Positions 10,479 through 20,800 of a DNA stretch of 64,000 nt are shown here, in pieces; positions within the stretch are counted from its first letter, which is position 1; each line of letters begins with the position of its first letter. The notes below the pieces were generated by a model, which was not told the origin of the DNA, made no database searches, and saw only the letters and a list, made by a program, of their open reading frames with translations. Origin of the DNA: Candidatus Epulonipiscium viviparus (GTDB lineage: Bacteria > Bacillota > Clostridia > Lachnospirales > Cellulosilyticaceae). The position numbers and the translations under genes are program-made. Location of the stretch: positions 1 through 64,000 of the forward strand of contig NZ_CP117982.1 of NCBI RefSeq assembly GCF_030708075.1, in the 5' to 3' direction.

Positions 10479-11102
10479 ATGATGTACCTTAACGCAGCAG
10501 TGAGCGAAGCGATAGGTGGAGGAGCTAAAGTTACACTCGATGATAAATACACAGCCTTCAAGAAAGCCCTTTCAGCAACACCAGCCAAAGCTGGAATAAA
10601 CGGAATATTCAAATTTGTAGCCGTTGTAACAGATGGGGATAGAACCGAAAGAACATTCCAAATCACTATACCGATCGTCGCATTACCATACGAAAAACCA
10701 GAAGAAGTCAAAGCGGTAGAAGCGAACCTAATCTCGCTAGGAGTCGACCTTGAAGCGATCGGCCAATTTGAAGAAGAAGAGATACCGGCATTCAACGAAC
10801 CAGTAATCGAGGAGAATTATGAAGACGAATTTGTAAGCGAATACACCGAGGAATTTGTAGAAGAAGAGTTAACATTCGACGAGCCAGCATACGAAGAAGA
10901 AGCATACGAAGAGCCTACATTCGACGAAGAATACTTCGAAGAGGAATATTTTGAGGAGTTGTTCGAAGAAGAAGAGTATTTCGAGGAGCAATTTGAGGAG
11001 CAATTCGAAGAAGAACTGTTTATGGAAGAATCATTTGACTTCTCAGCAAGTAAGAATAAGTCATTTATAGCAAGAGTGAAAAATCTATTTAAGCGTTCAT
11101 AA
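10479..11102 (+). CDS. Giant exported repeat protein A, C-terminal fragment with acidic tail
   Basis: 207 residues, continuing the homology with B one nucleotide out of frame after the A-tract deletion at about 10443. No ribosome binding site precedes the nominal ATG. Residues about 1-90 are a small folded segment matching B (AAVSEAIGGGAKVTLDDKY...). Residues about 91-190 are an extreme Glu/Asp/Phe/Tyr-rich tail (FEEEYFEELFEEE-type repeats). The last residues switch to basic and amphipathic, KNLFKRS. The same closing FKRS is found in B and C. No LPXTG, SLH or other known anchor is present, so tail and FKRS end may be a private export or attachment signal (inference). An intrinsic terminator follows 44 nt later. 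Confidence 0.83.
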   Translation: MMYLNAAVSEAIGGGAKVTLDDKYTAFKKALSATPAKAGINGIFKFVAVVTDGDRTERTFQITIPIVALPYEKPEEVKAVEANLISLGVDLEAIGQFEEEEIPAFNEPVIEENYEDEFVSEYTEEFVEEELTFDEPAYEEEAYEEPTFDEEYFEEEYFEELFEEEEYFEEQFEEQFEEELFMEESFDFSASKNKSFIARVKNLFKRS

Positions 11103-11145
11103 GCCGACATATAGCACGAGGCTGAGCTTGTAGTAGCAATGATAG

Positions 11146-11182
11146 AAAGCCTTCCCTGGAATTTTTTGGGGGAAGGCTTTTT
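11146..11182 (+). terminator. Rho-independent terminator of gene A
   Basis: AAAGCCTTCCC pairs perfectly with GGGAAGGCTTT around the loop TGGAATTTTTTGG and is followed by TT. The mirror-image gene B has an almost identical hairpin at 14574-14610, so the duplicated unit extends past the coding region through the terminator. Confidence 0.9.
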
Positions 11183-11285
11183 GTATGCTACCTTGGCGAT
11201 AGCAGCTGTATTAGCAGTAACTTCGAGACATATGAGCATTTTTTAATATTGGTGCCAAATAGCCTATTCTCAATAGAGAATAACT

Positions 11286-11363
11286 AAAGAGGAGGTACTA
11301 AAAATAGCAAAACTCAAATTTCGGAGAGGCAGCGAGAGGTTCAGAATTTGTACAGCGTATTAA
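11286..11363 (+). pseudogene. Possible decayed small ORF with strong SD but ATA in place of ATG
   Basis: A near-ideal ribosome binding site, AAAGAGGAGGT (11286-11296), is followed after 7 nt by ATA GCA AAA CTC AAA, reading IAKLKFRRGSERF and stopping at 11361. A downstream frame continues with GSEFVQRIKHAHTNNLKNLV to a TGA at about 11400. This looks like the 5' end of a small gene whose start was lost and whose frame was broken, now abutting the 18-bp array. No family recognised. The rest of 11183-11404 holds only a small hairpin, TATTCTC/GAGAATA, near 11265. Confidence 0.35.
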
Positions 11364-11404
11364 ACATGCTCATACAAATAACTTGAAAAATTTGGTTTGA
11401 GATT

Positions 11405-14022
11405 TAGATTAGGATGAGATAATAGCTCGGGATACAACATCAACTCGGGATGCGACATCAGCTCAGGGATGCGGCATCAGCTTGGGATGCGCATCAGCTT
11501 AGGAGCGGCATCAACTCAGGAGCGGCATCAACTCAGGATGCGACATTAGCTCAAGCGGCATCAACTCAGGGAAGCGACAACAGCTCGGGATGCGGCAGTG
11601 GCTCGGGAGGCGGCAACAGCTCGGGAAGCGGCATCAACTCGCTAGGAGGCGGCATCAACTTAGGATGCGACAATAGCTCGGGATGCGGCATCGGCTTGGG
11701 ATGCGGCATCGGCTTGGGATGCGGCATCGGCTTGGGATGCGGCATCGGCTTGGGATGCGGCATCGGCTTGGGAGGCGGCAGCGGCTTAGGAGGCGATATA
11801 ATGGCTCGGGATGCGACATCGGCTCGGGATGCGACATCGGCTTGGGATGCGGCATCGGCTTGGGATGCGGCATCAGCTTGGGATGCGACATCGGCTCAGG
11901 GGGTGACATCAACTCAGGATGAGATAATAGCTCGGGAGGCGGCATCGGCTCAGGAAGCGACAACAGCTCAGGAAGCGACAACAGCTCAGGAAGCGACAAC
12001 AGCTCAGGAAGCGACAACAGCTCAGGAAGCGACAACAGCTCAGGAAGCGACAACAGCTCAGGAAGCGACATCAACTTAGGATGAGATAATAGCTCGGGAA
12101 GCGGCAACAGCTCAGGAGGCGCATCTTAGGATGCGATAATAGCTCGGGAAGCGACAACAACTCAGGATGAGATAACAGCTCGGGAAGCGACAACAACTCA
12201 GGATGAGATAACAGCTCGGGAAGCGACAACAACTCAGGATGAGATAACAGCTCGGGAAGCGACAACAACTCAGGATGAGATAACAGCTCGGGAAGCGACA
12301 ACAACTCAGGATGAGATAACAGCTCGGGAAGCGACAGCGGCTCGGGATGCGACAACAGCTCAGGAAGCGACAACAGCTCAGGAAGCGACAACAGCTCAGG
12401 AAGCGACAACAGCTCAGGAAGCGACAACAGCTCAGGAAGCGACAACAGCTCAGGAAGCGACAACAGCTCAGGAAGCGGCATCAGCTTGGGAGGCGGCATC
12501 AGCTCAAGATGCGGCATCAACTCAAGATGCGGCATCAACTCAAGATGCGGCATCAACTCAAGATGCGGCATCAACTCAAGATGCGGCATCAACTCAAGAT
12601 GCGGCATCAACTCAGGAGGCGGCATCAACTTAGGATGCAATTCAATATGCTCGGGAAGCGAGCATAGCTTGGGAAGCGACATCAACTCAGGATGAGATAA
12701 TAGCTCGGGAAGCGACAACAACTCAGGATGAGATAACAGCTCGGGAAGCGACAACAACTCAGGATGAGATAACAGCTCGGGAAGCGGCATCAACTTAGGA
12801 TGAGATAATAGCTCGGGAAGCGGCATCAGCTTAGGAAGCGGCATCAGCTTAGGAGGCGATAATAGCTCAGGATGCGACAACAACTCAGGATGAGATAACA
12901 GCTCGGGAAGCGACAACAACTCAGGATGAGATAACAGCTCGGGAAGCGACATCAACTCAGGATGAGATAATAGCTCGGGAAGCGACATCAACTCAGGATG
13001 AAACATCGGCTCAGGAAGAGACATCAGCTCAGGATGCGACATCGGCTCAGGATGCGATAACATCCGCATATAGGATGTGACATCGGCTCGGGAGGCGGCA
13101 ACAACTCAGGAAGCGGCATCAACTCAGGAAGAGACAACAGCTCGGGAAGCGACAACAACTCAGGATGAGATAACAGCTCGGGAAGCGACAACAACTCAGG
13201 ATGAGATAACAGCTCGGGAAGCGACAACAACTCAGGATGAGATAACAGCTCGGGAAGCGACAACAACTCAGGATGAGATAACAGCTCGGGAAGCGACAAC
13301 AACTCAGGATGAGATAACAGCTCGGGAAGCGACAACAACTCAGGATGAGATAACAGCTCGGGAAGCGACAACAACTCAGGATGAGATAACAGCTCGGGAA
13401 GCGACAACAACTCAGGATGAGATAATAGCTCGGGATGCGGCAACAGCTCAGGAGGCGACAAAAGCTCGGGAAGCGGCATCAACTCAGGAAGAGACAACAG
13501 CTCGGGAAGCGACAACAACTCAGGATGAGATAACAGCTCGGGAAGCGACAACAACTCAGGATGAGATAACAGCTCGGGAAGCGACAACAACTCAGGATGA
13601 GATAACAGCTCGGGAAGCGACAACAGCTCAGGAAGCGACATCAACTTAGGATGCGACAATAGCTCGGGAAGCGACATCAGCTCGGGAAGTGACATCAGCT
13701 TAGGAGGCGATAAGAGCTCAGGATGCGACATCAACTCAGAAAGCGGCATCAGCTCGGGATGCGACATTAGCTCAGGAAGCGGCATCAGCTGGGAAGCGGC
13801 ATCAGCTCAGGAGGGCATCGCTCGGGAGGACATCAGCTCAGGATGCGACATCAACTCAGGATGAGGATACATCGGCTTGGGATGCGGGATCGGCGGGATG
13901 CGGCATCTTGGGAGGATCGGCTTGGGATATCGCTCGGGAAGCGACAACAACTCAGGATGAGATAACAGCTCGGGAAGCGACAACAACTCAGGATGCGGCA
14001 TCGGCTCGGGAAGCGATAATAG
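11405..14022. repeat. 18-bp minisatellite array, block 2, with 36-bp higher-order units
   Basis: About 2.6 kb of 18-bp units on the consensus ARCTYRGGAWGCGRCAWC. Homogenised sub-blocks can be seen: five copies of the block-1 unit GGCTTGGGATGCGGCATC (about 11690-11765); AGCTCAGGAAGCGACAAC repeated at 11955-12060 and 12356-12475; AACTCAAGATGCGGCATC repeated at 12500-12620; and a 36-bp dimer of AGCTCGGGAAGCGACAAC plus AACTCAGGATGAGATAAC at 12137-12330, 12690-12790, 13130-13430 and 13495-13625. Open frames run through it on both strands (e.g. PELLSL or EATTTQ six-mers) only because the period is a multiple of three. They lack signals and are broken where units are irregular. It sits at the centre of the A/B inverted repeat. 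Confidence 0.93.
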
Positions 14023-14042
14023 GTGATCTTTGATAAAAGTGA

Positions 14043-14442
14043 ACCGATAGAGTTTTCATACCAGCCGAAACTATCCGTGAGACCCTGAGATTTGAAGTTT
14101 TGCTAGCAGATATAATTATCCAAATCAAGGATAGTTACTATCAAATAGAGATACAAACATCGCAATATCCTAATGATTATGAAATTTGGTGGAAAGGCGA
14201 AAAGTTAGCTACTATTGAGGTAGCAGAATTACAAGTTTGGGAATTAGACGATATCTTTGAGAAAAAGTTATATAACCTTCTACCGATAGTAATATTTGGC
14301 TATAGAAAAGGGATGAAAGAAGGTATGGAAGAAGCAAAACTTAAAACTCATTCTACTACATGAAGGGATCGATATGGCCATGAAAGTAACAGGGTTGTCA
14401 AAAACAGAATTACAACAACTCCAAAATAGCGCATCTTTTTGA
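14043..14442 (+). pseudogene. Remnant of Rpn / PD-(D/E)XK nuclease family transposase-like gene
   Basis: The reading from 14043 gives RFEVLLADIIIQIKDSYYQI then EIQTSQYPNDYE, matching the nuclease core pattern of the Rpn family (strand-Asp ... Glu-x-Gln). It jumps directly to LQVWELDDIFEKKLYNLLPI, the typical late segment (WEL...Y.LLP), and GYRKGMKEGMEEAK. The middle of the family is missing. The frame stops at TGA 14361-14363, but another frame continues HEGIDMAMKVTGLSKTELQQ to a TGA at 14440-14442, the usual C-terminal helix of this family. It is therefore N-truncated (replaced by the minisatellite), internally deleted and frameshifted. It is the only mobile-element-related gene seen in the window. 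Family assignment is from recognised motifs. Confidence 0.7.
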
Positions 14443-14455
14443 AAAATTAAAGCCG

Positions 14456-14492
14456 AAACCTTCTGTGTTGGAATATACTAGGAGGTTTTTTT
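14456..14492 (+). terminator. Rho-independent terminator after the Rpn remnant
   Basis: AAACCTTC pairs with GGAGGTTT (8 bp, one G-U) around a 17-nt loop and runs into TTTT. It lies 14 nt after the stop codon of the Rpn remnant, as expected for the original gene's terminator. Confidence 0.6.
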
Positions 14493-14573
14493 ATATACGA
14501 AAATATAACATCTCTAGCGACCGTTTCAGCGGCGGCTAAAAATTCTGCTATACGTAAAATTACGATTACATAC

Positions 14574-14610
14574 AAAAAACCTTCCCCCAAAAAATTCCAG
14601 GGAAGGTTTT
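14574..14610 (-). terminator. Rho-independent terminator of gene B
   Basis: On the minus strand AAAACCTTCCC and GGGAAGGTTTT form a perfect 11-bp stem with the loop TGGAATTTTTTGG and a TTTTTT tail. It is the counterpart of the terminator at 11146-11182 after gene A. The plus-strand side has only four Ts, so it may terminate weakly in both directions. Confidence 0.85.
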
Positions 14611-14643
14611 CTATTGTTGCTACCAAGGAGCTCAGCCTCGTGC

Positions 14644-14811
14644 TATACGTCGACTTATGAACGCTTAAATAAGGTTTTTCACTCATTCTATAAATTCTGA
14701 TTTACTGAGCTTGCTGAGAAGTCAAATTATACGTCGACTTATGAACGCTTAAATAGGTTTTTCACTCGTTCTATAAATGACTTATTCTTACTTGTTGAAA
14801 AGTCAAATGAT
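14644..14811. repeat. 84-bp tandem duplication of the 3' end of gene B
   Basis: TATACGTCGACTTATGAACG starts at 14644 and again at 14728. The sequence between is a second copy of the last codons of gene B, including the sequence for LFKRS and stop. The outer copy (14644-14727) has decayed: it contains in-frame stops and one extra A after GCTTAAATA. It is now an untranslated relic between B and its terminator. Confidence 0.8.
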
Positions 14812-17800
14812 TCTTCCATAAACAGCTCTTCTTCGAATTGCTCTTCAAATTGCTCCTCGAAATACTCTTCTTCTTCTTCGAACAACTCCTCAAAATATTC
14901 CTCGTATTCTTCGTCGAATGTAGGCTCTTCGTACGCTTCTTCTTCGTATGCTGGCTCGTCGAATGTTAACTCTTCTTCTACAAATTCCTCGGTGTATTCG
15001 CTTACAAATTCGTCTTCATCATTCTCTTCGATTGCTGGTTCGTTGAATGCCGGTATCTCTTCTTCTTCGAACTTATCGATCGCGTCAAGGTCGAGTCCTA
15101 GCGAGATTAGGTTCGCTTCTACCGCTTTGACTTCTTCTGGTTTTTCGTATGGTAACGCGACGATCGGTATAGTGATTTGGAATGTTCTTTCGGTTCTATC
15201 CCCGTCTTTTACAACGGCTACAAATTTGAATATTCCGTTTATTCCAGCTTTGGCTGGTGTTGCTGAAAGGGCTTTCTTGAAGGCTGTGTATTTATCATCG
15301 AGTGTAACTGTAGCCCCACTGCCTACAGCATTGCTCACTGCTGCGTTAAGGTACATCATTATGTCGCTGCTAGCTCTTAGCTTATCTGTTGCATTTTTGT
15401 CGGCTAAGACATATGGTCCTACACCTTCATCGTATTTGAAGCTTCCATCAGCTTCTGGCTCAACTTTTTCAAGTGAACCGCTTGCATTGTACACGTAAGT
15501 GGCTGCAAATGTAGGGAATGATTCTAGCGCGGCCACGAAGTCGCCTAATGCATCTTCTGGATTTTTCGTTATAGTCAATGCAGCTTGGTCCGCACTAGAT
15601 GTAGAATCAATGCCTTGGGTGAACTTAACTGCAAAGGTGAATGATCCGTCTGCCTCTCGGGTCGGTGCCGTAAATGTTTTAGTGATAATTTCGAAAGTTA
15701 CGTCCTCGATAACATCATAATTATGAGCATCATCTGTACTGTTGCTTCCAAATCCTTCGGTTAGCAAGTTGGTGATTTGCTTAGAAATTTGCGCCTTCGC
15801 TAACGCTTCTGTAGTCGCTGGATTATCAAGATCATTTACAATACTATGAGCTGTTGATCCTACGTTCGCTGTGTAGATTGTATTAGCCATATCAACTGCT
15901 GCCTTGTCGGCTGGTGAACTCACGGTGTATGGTGCCGCCGTTACTTTAGCTGTCAACGCCTTTTTAAATATAACGGTGTAATGATCCTCGCTTGCGGCAG
16001 CTCCAGTAGCATCATCGTTGGTAACTTCAACCAATTCGCTTACAATAGCTGGTTCAGCGATCATTAGGATTCCAGGAACTTCGTCAAAGCTTAATCTCAA
16101 TGCTACGTTAAATTCTAACTGGCCATCTTCTCCTTTTTTGTTTTCGGTATCTGGTGTTTGATTATCGTAGTCATCAGTCGCCGGTGTTGTAATCAGATTT
16201 TTGGCGTCAGTTAATGCGTCGCCTTCAGCAGAGTCGGCTGCGACAACAAACACTTCTATCGCCGAGTCGTTGATCAAGTTTTCGATTTGCATCTTCAAAT
16301 CAGCTGCGACCGCTTTTGCTTCAGCTGCGAGTTTTACAGCCTCGTCTGTTCCAGTATCTGCATCGCGGGCCGCTTTCGCTATCGCACCGTCTACTACGAA
16401 TTCTGTCTCGGAATGAACTTTCGATGCCGCCATTAGTACATTCGCTTTGCTTATAGCGTCCCACTTATATGGTGTCGCCGCTACTTTGAAGGTTGCATTA
16501 ACAGTTATCTCTTTGTCAGTTGCAGCTGCATCTTCTGCCGCTTGGGTATTAGTTAACTTGATTGTTGCTGAACCTTCGCCTGCTTCACCTTCTGGTTCGT
16601 CTGCAGTTCCAGCTGTTCCAGGTGTAACAGTTGTACCACTAACATCTACCGTGATAGTTTCATTTGCTATAACAGATTCAACGAGATTTTTGATATACGC
16701 TGTGGCACTGTCGACAGTTGAACCAGCTGGAAGGATGATTTGGTTCTCATCGTCGCCATCGAATAATGTTTCTACCGCTGTTTGGGCTGTTGCCATTGTA
16801 GTCTCTTCGTATATACCTTTCATTTTACGTGCACTTAAGAATGTGTTGTGTGCTTCAGTGAGATCAGCAGACACTACGTCTCTTAAAAATATGGCAGCAT
16901 CGGCTGTTTTTTCGAATGTACCTAGTGCCTTTCTCGCTGTTGCGATAGCGGTGTTCATTGCTCCAATCTCTGTTGCTGATGCGTAATACACCCCTTCTGG
17001 TAACTTCGCTATTGCTGTGTCGTCGGATGCGACTCTGGTTAATTTGACTGTTGTGGAATATTCTGCCATTTTGGCGTTGATTGCCACTTTTTCAACGTTG
17101 ATTGAATTGAGTGATCCTGTTCCAGATAGTCGTGGTTCGTCTGCTCCAACGTCCGCTCCGCCTGGCGTTTTATTTGCCAAAATATTTTCGAATTGGTCGA
17201 TGGCACTTTGTAAATCGGCGCTCGCTTGCTCATAGCCTTCTTGCGCGCCCACCGCTGTGTACAACTTATTGTATGCTGGCATCGCTTTTTTTGCTGCCAT
17301 TGATATGAATATTGTAGGTCGTATCGAGTCTGCGTTCTCCGTATCGCTATATTTAAATCCGTCCACGTTCGCGCCTGTTACCCAGATGACTCCATCCGCT
17401 AACTCAGTTCCTTGATAATTACTTATGCGAGTTTTTACGTATGCATTCGCTTGGTCGATTTGCGCTTTGAGAACCAATCTCGCTTTTGCCGCATCGGTCA
17501 TATCGCCTTCCAATGTTCCTTCTTTTGGTTCCGATCTTTCTAATACCGTTGTTATTGTTTTAATGTTAGTGTTTAACTGATTTATTGTAGTTCTTCCGTT
17601 TCCTTTTAAGCCAGTTACAGGGTGCGGATCGGTCCCGGCATTTGTAATCGAGTTTGTTGCAAGTGTGACTTGCGCATTCAACGCGGATATTGTTGGTCCA
17701 GTAAGCCAGTTCTCACCTACCGGTACATCTTTGCCAGTTGCACTTGTGAAAATTGGTGTTTCCCCGTCGTCTCCAAATAAAATTGCATTCGCCTCGTCGA

Positions 17801-20800
17801 CAAGTATTTGCAAGTCTGATACTAATCCATCTCTTTCATCAAATCTTCCTTCGCCTCTAGCGCTTGCTACTTTCGCCAACGTCGTTGCCGCGTTGTTCAA
17901 TCCGGTATATGCGGCGGTCAGGCTCTTGGTATTTGCCGCTGGAGCATTGAGTGCTGTTTGCGCTGCGATCACTGCGTTTTTAAATCCGTTGTAATTTGCC
18001 ATCGGTACCCAGTTATATGAACTGTCGACGTCACCACCGTCTCCTGATAACGTTCCTCTTACTGCGACATCGATCGCTAATTCTCCACTCTCCAGGCTAA
18101 TGCCTTCCTCGAATACACCGTTTTTATCAAATCCAAGTACACTGAAACCTTGTATTATCGAACTTGCTAGCTTTGTATATGAATCTTGATACGCTTCTGA
18201 TGCTTCGCTGGTAGAAGAATCTGATGTTTTTACTGCCGCGTCGAACACTCCGTTGGCTCTCTCTAATACTGTAATCGCGTTTGTTAGGATGGCTTGATTT
18301 TTTACTTTATCTGCGGCCATATCGAATCGGTCTAATGACGCTTGCGCTCCATTGATTGCTGCTACAAACTGATTTACTGCGACGCTTGATACCCATTGAG
18401 TATCGGTTGGTACATCGATTCCATTGGCTTTACTTGATACGCGGATGTCTGGTCCGTTGTCTGCTGCTTCTTCGTCGATTCCATTTCCGTTGCCATCGTC
18501 GCCGTCTTCCATTTTCTCGAAGTTATAATCTTCATCTGGAATCAATTGGTCGTAGCCATACGAGTTGCCCGCAGTTCCGTCTGATAATGTGTATTTAAAA
18601 TGCGGTCTTGGCGCTCCTTTGAGGTATACAAGGTCGTTGACTTTCGCTACAGAAAGTTCGATAAGGCTGCGGATTTCTGATGTCTCCACTAAGTTCGTTC
18701 CTTGCTGTACTTTCGGAACAATCCCGTCGATCGCTTTGCCTTCTAAATCTCTTCCGTAGAAGAATTCGTACGATCTCTTAATATTATTGAGCGATACGAC
18801 AAGTGCCGGAAGGCTAGTTTTCGATGTTGGTTTATCAGGGTTGGCAAATTTCAAAAGAACATTTTCCGCCACTGTTGCTGCGTTGAGAATCTTGGTCACT
18901 TCAAGTTTGGTTGACCAATATTGGTTTACCGCGACGTCGGCTCCGTTGAGTAAACTTTGTGCTAATTTATCTGCTGCGATGATCGCTCCATCGGCATAAG
19001 TTTCGTTTCCTTTTCTGATGTTGTTCACATACGTTTGCATTGTCGCCGCCACTGATGCGTATAATTCTTTCGCTCCGTATTGAGCGGTTCTCTCGAAGTT
19101 GGCGATGCTATTGTTAAGTATCAGTTGCGCTTTGTCTAACGATGTTTCAGTTGCTAATGTATGCTTATATGCATTAACAGCGGCCTTGATAGCTGTCTTC
19201 GCTGCATTGAGCGCCGCTTGCGATGTCCAGCGATCTCCAGAATCTGGAATTAAATTGCCGTCTTTATCTTCGCCAGATACATCGGTTCCGAACGCTGTAC
19301 TGACAACGATTCTGCCTTCATCTATAATTACGGCGTTTACATCTTGAGTCCCGTCTTCCAAATATGCTTGTTGGCCTGTCAAAACTGTCGCGTAATTTAT
19401 GCGTGCTAATAATTCAGCCTTGGCCGCATTAAGTTTATCCATAGCCTCTTTCTCTGCGGTGCCTGGTGCTGGCTTGAACGCCGCTCCAAGACGCGCGTTA
19501 GTTGTAAGTTGCGTAACAAGAGTTTTATTAAATATGGCAGATGCTTTTGCGGCGGTGGTTGTATTGTTTAATAATTTTTCGGTGTTCGTCAACGCTGCCT
19601 TCAAACCATTTAATTGTGCGGATGTTACCCAATATGTGTCTTTAGCTGTTGAAGCACCTTTGTTGTCGCTGGCTACAACTTTTTTGCCGTCTTTCATTAA
19701 TAGAGCCTCGGTACTCACGTAGCTATTGTATAGATCGATTTTTGCGTTTTTCTCGATTTCTACATCTTTAACTTCTTTCGGTGCTTGATTTACTAACAAT
19801 GCAAGCGCCTCTACTTCTTCGGCTTCTACTTCGTCGCCAGCATCTTCTACTACTTTTATCGCCGCTTTCAACGCATCGATGTATGCTTTTTCAAAGTATA
19901 CCGCCTCACCAAATTCGGTTGTGATTTCGGCATCAGATAGACCATAAATAATTTTGTCATTGTCATCCTTATCCTCATTCGTGTCAGCTGCTGCAAGAGC
20001 GGCTAGCGTGAGAACATCGAATCCACCTGGTAGCTCGCTGACTAACGCATCTCTATTGTCAACAGGGGCAGAACCACTATCATCTAAAGCTCCGCCAGCT
20101 ACTCCGTCAGCTCCATAGATAATTACTTTTGCCGCGTTAATCCAATCCGTAGCTTTTTCTGTACCAACATCCTCAGTTTTAGTAGGAACAAATGCCGCCA
20201 CAACTTCAGTGAAATCTACTTGGCTTTTAAAGTATTCAGTCGTTAATGTTCCTACAAGTGTTTTAGCTGCATCTGTTTGCGCAGTATCAGCATCAGTGCC
20301 GAATGCAATTGTGAGGGTTTCTTCATTTTCTGCTGAAAGCTCGAGATCCCCTATTGCTGCTGCACCAGCCGCTTTAAGAGCCTTACCTTCGTCAGTAGAT
20401 GTATCAGCCTCAAGGCCGGCTTTGATTGTATTGAGCGCTGTTATTGTGTGAATATATGCATCAACAATACCTTCGTCGAAGCTTGTGGCATCGTTTATTA
20501 ATTCCTGCGCATCTATGATAGCGTCTTTTAGGTTTTTGAACATTGTTGGAGTTACCCAATACGTACCATCTGCATATACTTTATCTTCAGTCGCCACACC
20601 ATATTCGTCACATACATAAATGCCATCAAGTGATAGTTTAACGTTAGCTCCCAATGTAATTTCTTTCGTTAAATCTACTACATTATCAGTAAAGGTTACA
20701 GTAATCGCATTTTCAGTTGCGAAATCTGTACCGTCGGCATCTTTGAATGCGAAGGCAGAACCGAGTGCCGTGGTTCCAAGTGCGGCCTGAGCCAATCCAT

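Noticed and set aside
12071-13785. Minus-strand Pro-Glu-Leu hexapeptide proteins in the 18-bp array
   Set aside because: Open only because 18 is a multiple of three. Equivalent frames exist on the plus strand, and there is no ribosome binding site or signal peptide.
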